From positions 1 to 7,368 of the forward strand of contig JADQBV010000400.1 in NCBI GenBank assembly GCA_016278415.1: a stretch of 7,368 bases of DNA, written 5' to 3'. The notes beneath the pieces are model-generated. The model saw only the letters and a program-made list of their open reading frames with translations. It was not told the DNA's origin and did no database searches. How positions within the stretch are numbered: position 1 is the stretch's first letter; each line of letters begins with the position of its first letter. The translations under genes and the position numbers were made by a program. Shown piece by piece: positions 1-5,280 of the stretch. The stretch comes from Halanaerobiales bacterium (GTDB taxonomy: Bacteria > Bacillota_F > Halanaerobiia > Halanaerobiales > DTU029).

Positions 1-550
1 TATTTTTGACAGTTGTAGAGAAACTGTCAAGGGGTGTCTGGATGATAATTCCACCTACAATCTGGTTATCATGTGATCTGGCCGGACCCAGAATTAAGTC
101 ATTTGATTCTTTTATTAGTGGAAAGATCATCAGTAGATAATTATCTTCAGGACCAAATATTTTTTTAGTAACCTTACTACCTTTTAGCATACTATCTATT
201 TCTTCCAATTCCATTGGTAGATTAAACTGTCTGATATTTGTTGATTTAAAGAGCAACTTTCCCTCTGCATTAATAATACCTATCTCCATATCAGTTGACT
301 GAGAGATAGTATCAATTTTATCAGTACTGTTTTTTATAGCTGCGGGCGTTAAAGCATTCTCTGAAATACTTCTGCTGACCAGGTGAGCTATACGACGAAT
401 ATTATTGGTCGCCTCCCATTCCTTTAAACCAGAATAATAATTGACAACAAGATAGGCAAAAATTACCCCCAGAACTAATAAAGAAATAAGAATAATCGTT
501 AAATGAGATATTAATAATTTAGCAAAAAAACTATCCCTATTAAACTTCAT
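1..550 (-). CDS. Membrane sensor histidine kinase, N-terminal part (runs off window)
   Basis: Only the first 183 residues are in the window; the C-terminal part lies beyond the left edge. Seen: the ATG at 548-550 overlaps the end of the response regulator gene by 11 bases and has a GGTGG ribosome site at 556-560, so the two are co-transcribed and probably translationally coupled. Residues about 11-36 form one hydrophobic segment (ISHLTIILISLLVLGVIFAY). It is followed by an extracytoplasmic sensor region of about 140 residues containing EIGIINAEGKLLFKS (about residues 88-102) and GGIIIQTPLDS near the visible end, a PAS/Cache-like pattern typical of PhoR/ResE-type kinases. The HAMP, dimerisation and ATPase domains are not visible, so the kinase call rests on the topology and the coupling to the regulator. 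The signal is unknown. Confidence 0.85.
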   Translation of the reverse strand, partial: MKFNRDSFFAKLLISHLTIILISLLVLGVIFAYLVVNYYSGLKEWEATNNIRRIAHLVSRSISENALTPAAIKNSTDKIDTISQSTDMEIGIINAEGKLLFKSTNIRQFNLPMELEEIDSMLKGSKVTKKIFGPEDNYLLMIFPLIKESNDLILGPARSHDNQIVGGIIIQTPLDSFSTTVKN

Positions 551-1271
551 TATTACCACCATCTATATCAAATTTATAACCAATCCCCCAGACTGTTTTT
601 AGTGGGTTGTTTTCTAAGCCCGCATCACTAAAATATTTTCTTAATCGTTTTATATGTTCGTCGATAGTTCTTGAATCTCTTGTTTTTGCTGAGTCATAAC
701 CCCAGATCTTACTTAGTAAGTCCTCACGTGAAAAAGTAGTTCCTTCATTTTCAGCCAGTAGAACTATTAGTTCAAACTCTTTGGGAGGAACCGATAATTT
801 ATTATCGTTTAAAAAGATGTTATGACCACTAAGGTCTATAGTTAAACTAATTTGAGGAAAGGTTAATTGTCTTTTATTATTTAATTCTGCTGCTTTATTA
901 AATCTTCTCAATACTGCCTTAATCCTGGCTAATAACTCCCGGGGGCTAAAGGGCTTGGTTACATAATCATCTGCACCTAATTCCAGACCTAAAACCTTAT
1001 CAGCTTCTTCAACTCTTGCGGTAAGGATTATTATCGGGGTAGTAACTTTAGAACTGTCTATCTCACGGCATACCTCCCAGCCATCCTTTTCTGGTAGCAT
1101 AATATCGAGTAGTATAATATCATATTTACCTGATAAAGCAGCTTTTAATCCTGCCTCCCCATCTTTTTTTAGTACCAGATTGGTCTTATATGATTTTAAC
1201 ATTGCTTTAATCAGTTCATAAATGTGTTTGTCGTCTTCGATTAGTAAGATATTTTTATTATGAAGATTCAT
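540..1271 (-). CDS. Two-component response regulator, OmpR/PhoB family
   Basis: A DNA-binding response regulator of 243 residues, the usual length for the family. The receiver domain (about residues 5-122) has the acidic pocket IEDD (11-14), phospho-acceptor Asp56 in LLDIMLP, Thr84 in ILTAR and Lys106 in VTKPF. The C-terminal winged helix (about 133-236) shows PPKEFELIVLLAENEG, FSREDLLSKIWGYD, RTIDEHIKRLR and VWGIGYKF, all hallmarks of OmpR/PhoB proteins. In-frame ATGs exist at 1280, 1277 and 1271. The AAAGG at 1281-1285 touches the first and is about nine bases from the third, so the start at 1271 is preferred. The gene precedes and overlaps its partner kinase gene. It is expected to bind direct repeats in target promoters, possibly including the divergent promoter region at 1361-1431. 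The gene symbol cannot be decided; WalR, PhoP and ResD relatives look alike. Confidence 0.96.
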   Translation of the reverse strand: MNLHNKNILLIEDDKHIYELIKAMLKSYKTNLVLKKDGEAGLKAALSGKYDIILLDIMLPEKDGWEVCREIDSSKVTTPIIILTARVEEADKVLGLELGADDYVTKPFSPRELLARIKAVLRRFNKAAELNNKRQLTFPQISLTIDLSGHNIFLNDNKLSVPPKEFELIVLLAENEGTTFSREDLLSKIWGYDSAKTRDSRTIDEHIKRLRKYFSDAGLENNPLKTVWGIGYKFDIDGGNNEV

Positions 1272-1383
1272 TTTCATCATCCTTTATATTTACAATTAAT
1301 ATATTTATTCTTACTTCCTATTTTCTAGATTCACAAAAGAAATCCTTTTTTACTTATTATATGTAAATAAATAATAAATAAGT

Positions 1384-1412
1384 TTGCAAAATGTTTACAT
1401 TTATAATATAAT
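1384..1412 (+). promoter_or_regulatory. Sigma-A-like promoter for the 205-residue membrane protein
   Basis: A -35 box TTGCAA (1384-1389) and a perfect -10 box TATAAT (1407-1412) are separated by 17 bases. Transcription would start near 1419, leaving a leader of about 134 bases before the gene at 1553. A second TATAAT lies at 1402-1407. Nearby are the inverted pair ATGTAAA (1361-1367) and TTTACAT (1394-1400), and the near-palindrome ATGTTTACAT (1391-1400), possible operator elements. Confidence 0.5.
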
Positions 1413-1431
1413 AAATATTAAGTTAGGTCAA
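1403..1431 (-). promoter_or_regulatory. Sigma-A-like promoter for the two-component operon
   Basis: On the minus strand a -35 box TTGACC (1431-1426) is separated by exactly 17 bases from a -10 box TATTAT (1408-1403). Transcription would start near 1396 and give a leader of about 125 bases before the regulator gene. Its -10 box overlaps that of the opposing promoter. The assignment is by consensus only, in a very AT-rich region. Confidence 0.5.
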
Positions 1432-1552
1432 TACTTTTATTTAGATTAAAGGGCTAACTTACATAATAAATTATATAGGGGGGTGTATAGGGATATCTTT
1501 AATAGTTAAATAATTCTACTGATTTTAATAAAATCCCAGAAGGAGTGATATT

Positions 1553-2170
1553 ATGTCAGATTATCAAGATAAAAAAGAGAATAACTGGAAGGAATCTTTA
1601 AAACACTATAGCAAAATTGCACTGTTAGTATTGGTTCTTATCTGGTTATTTAATATAGCCAATGGAGCCCAGAATATGGCTCAGGAAAACACTAATGCTG
1701 TTCAGGTACCGAAATTTGCTTTTTATCATGTTGCTGGAGGCCCAGAAAGATTCTCTACAGAGTTTGAGGATGCATCAGAAGAGGCAGAGGATATAAATAA
1801 TAGCAACTACTTATGGAGTTCAATAATAATTAAGAATAATGGTAACAAGGATGCCACAGATACAGAAATCGAATTAACAACTGCGATACCTATTGATAGG
1901 ATTTTTGTTGATGCGGCAGGATATTATAATGATGCTGAAATAAATCATGAAGAGAATTCCAATGAGGCTACCATTGAACTAGAGGATTTTGGTCAGGGCA
2001 ATCAGACGACTATATTTATTGCCATGACTCCTACAGGATACGAAAAACCATATGATCAAATTAAATGGGCCAGGGAGTATGAAACATATTTAGAACAAAT
2101 TAATGTTGATTCTAATTCAGCAGAAGCCACTTATTATGGAACTGGCTATAGCGCTTTATATAAAAATTAA
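1553..2170 (+). CDS. Membrane-anchored protein of unknown function
   Basis: I do not recognise this 205-residue protein. It starts at ATG 1553 with a good ribosome site (AAGGAGTGAT). The first 20 residues are charged and are followed by one hydrophobic segment (about 22-37, IALLVLVLIWLFNIANG) with no cysteine lipobox or obvious signal-peptidase site, so it looks like a single-span anchor with the bulk outside the cell. Residues about 86-160 have alternating hydrophobic strands and a turn motif, IIIKNNGNKDATDTEIELTT, that resembles the start of immunoglobulin-like beta-sandwich domains of the CARDB/DUF11 kind; this is a weak resemblance. The outer part is strongly acidic, with an EDASEEAED stretch at 72-80. 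It is divergent from the two-component operon across a shared promoter region, so regulation by that regulator is a reasonable inference. It is monocistronic, with a terminator after it. Confidence 0.85.
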   Translation: MSDYQDKKENNWKESLKHYSKIALLVLVLIWLFNIANGAQNMAQENTNAVQVPKFAFYHVAGGPERFSTEFEDASEEAEDINNSNYLWSSIIIKNNGNKDATDTEIELTTAIPIDRIFVDAAGYYNDAEINHEENSNEATIELEDFGQGNQTTIFIAMTPTGYEKPYDQIKWAREYETYLEQINVDSNSAEATYYGTGYSALYKN

Positions 2171-2182
2171 ATAATTAATTAT

Positions 2183-2225
2183 GGGGGGTTTTCATACTTT
2201 TTTATCTATTATCCCCCCTTTTTTT
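2183..2225 (+). terminator. Probable Rho-independent terminator after the membrane protein gene
   Basis: GGGGGG (2183-2188) can pair with CCCCCC (2213-2218), directly followed by seven T residues (2219-2225). The all-GC stem is short and the 24-base loop is large, which weakens the call. The T-run serves only the plus strand. It begins 13 bases after the stop codon. Confidence 0.55.
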
Positions 2226-2242
2226 AATTGTTATAATTCTAA

Positions 2243-2256
2243 TTAGTTATAACTAA
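2243..2256. repeat. Perfect 14-bp palindrome between convergent genes
   Basis: TTAGTTATAACTAA reads the same on both strands and lies just beyond the stop codon of the leftward tail-fibre-like gene. It could form a weak AT-only hairpin, but no T-run follows it on either strand. It could be a site or simply chance in AT-rich DNA. Confidence 0.35.
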
Positions 2257-2259
2257 AAA

Positions 2260-2835
2260 CTAAACAGGGGTAATCCTGATAGATAAAGAATCATAACTAA
2301 AAGCAACACCAACAGATAAGCTTAATTTATTCTTCTTAAAAATTTTATCTGTAATATCACCATTCAAACCAGGATAATATACCTGACCAGCCGTTAACTC
2401 CCATTGAGGATTCTTGATTAAACCACTACGTTTAACCAGTCCAGATTCATTAGCTTTAATCTCATTAATATTAATTCCCAGTACACGTAATTTATAATCT
2501 TCCGGAAGATTATAATCAGCCATATAAATCTTAGCATCAGTATCCATATAAACTACCTTACCAGCAGGAATATCTTCACCGGCCTGGACATAATCAAACA
2601 TACCTGAAGATTGATCTACCCAGTTGTAGCCATTCCAGACTAATAAACTATGAGTATCAATATTAAAAACAAATTGTCCAACCCAGGGTTTCTCAGGTAG
2701 AGTAGAAGAGGTAACGACTTTGATACCTGGATGTTTATCCAGGATATTTGTATTTTCCCACCAGCTTTTATCCCAATCAAATTCACCGGTAGATGGATTC
2801 TTAAGTTTTAATCTTGTAGTATCATCTTTGGGCAT
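2260..2835 (-). CDS. Phage tail-fibre-like protein
   Basis: A 191-residue protein, last in the leftward cassette. The start at 2835 is chosen because AAAGGAG lies about ten bases upstream; the reading frame is open further back but runs through a hairpin with no better ribosome site. Residues 47-73 contain the short module often found in phage tail fibres, in which P-x-V-G-Q-F is followed by an aspartate-containing turn and VWNGYNWV. Residues 85-121 (AGEDIPAGKVVYMDTD, then RVLGI) and 132-160 (SGLVKRSG, AGQVYYPGLNGDIT) have the glycine-rich beta-strand pattern of fibre-tip or decoration domains seen in many phage structural proteins. There is no signal peptide. It is inferred to be a distal tail or receptor-contact protein; the exact family is not certain. 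It is separated from the preceding gene by a strong hairpin. Confidence 0.75.
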   Translation of the reverse strand: MPKDDTTRLKLKNPSTGEFDWDKSWWENTNILDKHPGIKVVTSSTLPEKPWVGQFVFNIDTHSLLVWNGYNWVDQSSGMFDYVQAGEDIPAGKVVYMDTDAKIYMADYNLPEDYKLRVLGININEIKANESGLVKRSGLIKNPQWELTAGQVYYPGLNGDITDKIFKKNKLSLSVGVAFSYDSLSIRITPV

Positions 2836-2862
2836 ACCAATCAATCTCCTTTCATGGTAAAG

Positions 2863-2890
2863 CAAAAAGACCGTATAAACGGTCTTTTTG
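2863..2890 (-). terminator. Strong hairpin, terminator or attenuator inside the tail cassette
   Basis: A perfect 12-bp stem (CAAAAAGACCGT with ACGGTCTTTTTG) and a 4-base loop. Because the stem carries A5 on one side and T5 on the other, it has a terminator shape on both strands. It lies between the stop of the fibronectin-type gene (2912) and the ribosome site of the tail-fibre-like gene (start 2835), so it could reduce expression of that last gene or protect the 3' end of the upstream message. Confidence 0.7.
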
Positions 2891-2911
2891 TTGACCAACA
2901 CTAAAACATAG

Positions 2912-3814
2912 CTACAGGGTCATAAAGTTGTAATCACCAGATTCACCTTTATGATCCCGGGCAGTATTCTCAGTAGGTTCACTACCATCTGCCTCTAAAC
3001 CAGTATCATCAAAACTGGTATCATTGATTAGAGCTATTCTACCAGTTGAGGCAGGTTCACCTTCAGAAGTCGTACGGTAAACTGCATATTGAACAGCATT
3101 TTCAACAGGGTCCCAGTTGAGACTATTGAAATTAACTTCATCCAGTACACCGTTACCATCACTGATGGTAACCTCTGCACAGGGCAGTGTTTCACCTGCT
3201 TTACTTAAAGCAGTAATCTTATACCCATATACTGTAGTGCCAGGGCTTCCTTCTTTATTAACAATAAGATTCTCAGGAACATCAAGTAAAACAGCATCCT
3301 GAACAATTCTGAAATAATAATTGTTAGCTGCAAGCAGGTCATTTAATGATACAGTTACCTCAGCATCCTTAACTAAACTAATAGGGATAGAGTCATAATA
3401 TGAACCTGGATTATCTCCATATAGTAATTGTGCTTCCCCGTCTTCACTGGCAGTTACTTTAATCTGAGCAGAATTGGAACTAATATTATCTACCTGAACC
3501 TCATTGATCAAGGTAAATGTCCTCATCTGCATTAATGTTTGAACAGCTATACCCATAAAGGCATTATAACCACTCATTGGCAGACCAGCAGACCTAAGTT
3601 TCCAGGCCTCCTTATCAGCACCTAAGAGGTTCTGATAAAGTGCACTGGCAGCAGTAAAGGAATTACGAACAGCCTTTTGACGTGCTGTATTGGCATTTGT
3701 TGGCTTAGCATACTGTCTAACAGTATTGATTCCTTTCCATTTGGTAAAAACCAGTGAGTCTGCAAACTTACCGGATGCATCTAGTGAGAATAAAGGACCA
3801 GTAACCTTTGCCAT
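2912..3814 (-). CDS. Phage-type structural protein with fibronectin-III-like domains
   Basis: A 300-residue protein. The start at 3814 follows a near-perfect ribosome site (AAGGGAGGTGAT, six bases before the ATG); an upstream GTG overlaps that site and is rejected. Residues about 14-87 are a motif common in phage and prophage structural proteins: GKFADSLVFTKWKG, RQYAKPTNANTARQ, LLGADKEAWKL and MSGYNAFMG. This is followed by a fibronectin-III-like domain (about 103-172: SAQIKVTASEDGEAQLLYGD, then YYFRIV) and a second (about 189-285: TTVYGYKITALSKAGETLP, LNWDPVENAVQYAVYR, DTSFDDTG). Such domains are typical of tail fibres and tail-surface proteins that contact sugars or the host surface. It follows the zinc-ribbon gene by 33 bases and is surely co-transcribed with it. 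The role at the outer part of a tail-like particle is inferred. Confidence 0.8.
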   Translation of the reverse strand: MAKVTGPLFSLDASGKFADSLVFTKWKGINTVRQYAKPTNANTARQKAVRNSFTAASALYQNLLGADKEAWKLRSAGLPMSGYNAFMGIAVQTLMQMRTFTLINEVQVDNISSNSAQIKVTASEDGEAQLLYGDNPGSYYDSIPISLVKDAEVTVSLNDLLAANNYYFRIVQDAVLLDVPENLIVNKEGSPGTTVYGYKITALSKAGETLPCAEVTISDGNGVLDEVNFNSLNWDPVENAVQYAVYRTTSEGEPASTGRIALINDTSFDDTGLEADGSEPTENTARDHKGESGDYNFMTL

Positions 3815-3847
3815 AGTAATCACCTCCCTTCAAAATATAATAATTAA

Positions 3848-4036
3848 TTATTTAAGTTTCATACCTTTGGCTATTAAATCTAAAGGTGGCATAGCCTCTT
3901 CAACAGAGGTTTCTATCTGAATATCTTCACCAGTTGTACCACATACTGAACACTTTCTTTCCTCAGGATTATCTATATCATCTATTTCACAGAGACTTTT
4001 CTGTCTGCATTTGCCACATAAAACAATATAGGTCAT
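3848..4036 (-). CDS. Small zinc-ribbon protein
   Basis: A 62-residue protein. The start at 4036 has GGAGG eight bases upstream; the open frame extends back to a GTG at 4114 but without a ribosome site. Residues 7-10 (CGKC) and 29-32 (CSVC) form a CxxC-x18-CxxC zinc ribbon, with an additional Cys16. The C-terminal 25 residues are acidic and then basic (ending KGMKLK). Tiny zinc-ribbon proteins of this kind are common in phage structural gene clusters, where their job is usually unknown. It lies between the Phe-Gly repeat gene and the fibronectin-type gene in the same orientation, so a role in assembly or as a small structural part is possible but not shown. Confidence 0.75.
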   Translation of the reverse strand: MTYIVLCGKCRQKSLCEIDDIDNPEERKCSVCGTTGEDIQIETSVEEAMPPLDLIAKGMKLK

Positions 4037-4123
4037 TATGATAACCTCCAATTTCATATCAATTTTTAGACTAACATCTATATTTAACTTCAGACCTAAA
4101 ATCGTTTCAATCACATCTATAAA

Positions 4124-4849
4124 TTACCTAAACACTCTTAGCTTCCTATTTTTCCTCAAATTACTACCAAATCTGATCTCACCAAAAGGTTGAACTCCAA
4201 AGCCCAATCTCCTAGGTTCTTTATAAGGTGTTCCAAAGGCTCCCATACCAAAGGCAACAGTTGAAAATCCATAGAAGATAGGAGGTTGGTGACAGGAACC
4301 AAATTCGATAGAACCAAACCCCTTCTTTCCAAAACCCCAGTTAGCAAAATACTCTTTCAGAAAAATATTGATACAGGACATTCTCTTCCCACTGGCCATC
4401 TTTTTATATTTAGCTTTTTCATTTTCACTAAGCTTCTTCCAGCGGTAATAGATATAGGCGGTTAGCCCGTTAATTTTGGCTCTACGTAAAGTAAGATAAT
4501 GACTTGCCACTTTGGTTGGTTTGGGAATACAGGCAGACCGCTTGTCTATATGTTTCTGCCAGTAAATCTCTTCTGCAGCAAGTTCACCACTTGCTGCAAT
4601 ACACTTGTTGTTCAATCTTCCTTCATATCCCTGATAATTATCAATCTTACCATAACTACTGGTAGGACCTCTATCAGGGCCAGCAGAGCCGAATCTTATC
4701 TTTCCAAAACTAAACTCGCCGAATCCCAACCTGGTACCATGACTAATAGATGAACCAAAATTGGATATACCAAAAGTTTGAATACCAAAGCCAAAATTAG
4801 TCTTTTTCCGGGTCCAATACTTATTAGTTAGATTTATGTATTCAGTCAT
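4124..4849 (-). CDS. Phe-Gly repeat protein of the tail cassette, function unknown
   Basis: A 241-residue protein starting two bases after the stop of the YvrJ gene (TAG-CT-ATG) with no good ribosome site of its own, so translation is probably coupled. Five copies of a 15-residue unit, aromatic or Leu-G-F-G-xxx-F-G-xxx-F-G-S, begin at residues 19, 41, 171, 193 and 215. Within each block the period is exactly 22 residues, a 15-residue core plus a 7-residue linker. The blocks are split by a central domain of about 115 residues containing Cys83, Cys107 and Cys159 and a helical part (about 111-168: KPTKVASH, YYRWKKLSENEKAKYKKMA, MSCINIFLKEYF). That part matches the motif in the N-terminus of the fibronectin-type protein of the same cassette. 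The protein is very basic at its end (RKNRKLRVFR). There is no signal peptide or membrane segment. The repeats look like stacked short beta turns with buried Phe, suggesting a fibrous or baseplate-like structural protein. I do not recognise a named family. Confidence 0.8.
   Translation of the reverse strand: MTEYINLTNKYWTRKKTNFGFGIQTFGISNFGSSISHGTRLGFGEFSFGKIRFGSAGPDRGPTSSYGKIDNYQGYEGRLNNKCIAASGELAAEEIYWQKHIDKRSACIPKPTKVASHYLTLRRAKINGLTAYIYYRWKKLSENEKAKYKKMASGKRMSCINIFLKEYFANWGFGKKGFGSIEFGSCHQPPIFYGFSTVAFGMGAFGTPYKEPRRLGFGVQPFGEIRFGSNLRKNRKLRVFR
4163..4339 (-). repeat. C-terminal block of three 15-residue GFG repeats
   Basis: This codes for residues 171-185 (WGFGKKGFGSIEFGS), 193-207 (YGFSTVAFGMGAFGT) and 215-229 (LGFGVQPFGEIRFGS). 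The starts are exactly 22 residues apart. The last unit is closest to the second unit of the N-terminal block: both are LGFG followed by FG(K/E)IRFGS. Confidence 0.85.
4685..4795 (-). repeat. N-terminal block of two 15-residue GFG repeats
   Basis: This codes for residues 19-33 (FGFGIQTFGISNFGS) and 41-55 (LGFGEFSFGKIRFGS), whose starts are 22 residues apart. The protein pattern is much better kept than the DNA, so this is a constrained old repeat rather than a recent duplication. Confidence 0.85.
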
Positions 4850-4851
4850 AG

Positions 4852-5055
4852 CTATTCATTTGAGCTGCCTTTGATAGTAGATTTTAGATTATCTAAATCT
4901 TTAGCTTTAACACCACTCTGTAAAGCTATCATCATTGTTAATGTATCTACTGACCTGGTAAGTCCCCTGATAAGTGGTTCAATTCTTATCAGCAGATATA
5001 TGGATACCACCATCGGAAAACCATATGAACTTATCAGTTGAAGCATATCCTCCAT
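4852..5055 (-). CDS. YvrJ-family small membrane protein
   Basis: A 67-residue protein. The start at 5055 follows GGGTGAT; an in-frame GTG at 5067 lacks a ribosome site. Residues about 7-29 form a single hydrophobic span (LISSYGFPMVVSIYLLIRIE), then IEPLI and a polar, probably helical tail ending KSTIKGSSNE. The GFP-(V/M)-V-(V/A)-xx-YLL-x-R-IEP pattern is the hallmark of the YvrJ family, small proteins found in Firmicute chromosomes and prophages. Its function is not established; a holin-like role is often suggested from size and context. Being the first gene of the leftward cassette, it is probably next to the promoter, and its stop is two bases from the following start. Confidence 0.8.
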   Translation of the reverse strand: MEDMLQLISSYGFPMVVSIYLLIRIEPLIRGLTRSVDTLTMMIALQSGVKAKDLDNLKSTIKGSSNE

Positions 5056-5065
5056 AAAATCACCC

Positions 5066-5081
5066 ACAAACTATTGTTTGT
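5066..5081 (-). promoter_or_regulatory. Small inverted repeat just upstream of the YvrJ ribosome site
   Basis: ACAAAC-TATT-GTTTGT makes a 6-bp stem with a 4-base loop whose edge touches the GGGTGAT ribosome site of the cassette's first gene. It could be an operator or a leader hairpin affecting translation. A second palindrome, ATCATATGAT, lies at 5105-5114. Both are AT-rich and may be chance. Confidence 0.3.
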
Positions 5082-5151
5082 TTCTTATGTTTGAATGGTA
5101 ACATATCATATGATGTTATACAATATCTTAGATTAACAATAGATTTTTTTA

Positions 5152-5180
5152 TTGTAATTATAAATAAAAAAATGTATTAT
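5152..5180 (+). promoter_or_regulatory. Possible promoter for the OLD nuclease gene
   Basis: TTGTAA (5152-5157) and TATTAT (5175-5180, running into TATAAT at 5178-5183) are 17 bases apart, about 100 bases before the start codon. The surrounding 5085-5280 stretch is extremely AT-rich and holds no gene, so consensus-like boxes are expected by chance. No clear promoter for the leftward cassette was found in this stretch. Confidence 0.3.
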
Positions 5181-5280
5181 AATAGCATTTTTTGCAGGTG
5201 TTATATTTTTTATATTGAAATAATAATTTAGAACTTTAATAAAATTTTATCTTATTTTTTACTTGGAGTTGAATATAAAA

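Noticed and set aside
3117..3302. Plus-strand open frame of 61 codons inside the fibronectin-type gene
   Set aside because: It is antisense to a well-supported gene, has no ribosome site and its product is low-complexity; a shadow frame.
4037..4114. N-terminal extension of the zinc-ribbon gene back to GTG 4114
   Set aside because: No ribosome site there, while GGAGG stands eight bases before the ATG at 4036; the extension would put extra hydrophobic residues before an ordinary zinc ribbon.
4156..4347. Second minus-strand frame of 63 codons within the Phe-Gly gene
   Set aside because: It overlaps the well-structured repeat frame and lacks a ribosome site; the repeat periodicity shows the other frame is the coding one.
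4499..4753. Plus-strand frame of 84 codons opposite the Phe-Gly gene
   Set aside because: It is antisense to a coding frame with strong protein-level constraint and has no family signature.
4163..4795. CRISPR-like or recent tandem DNA repeats in the Phe-Gly gene
   Set aside because: The repetition is at the protein level with 66-base spacing and diverged codons; no identical DNA repeats or spacers.
5136..5155. Hairpin ACAATA/TATTGT as a terminator or riboswitch part
   Set aside because: Six AT-rich pairs in a region of extreme AT content; expected by chance and without conserved structure.
5263..5280. TTG start for the OLD nuclease at 5263
   Set aside because: The TTG overlaps the GGAG that acts as ribosome site, and family members start just before the LSLKNFRGF strand, matching ATG 5281.
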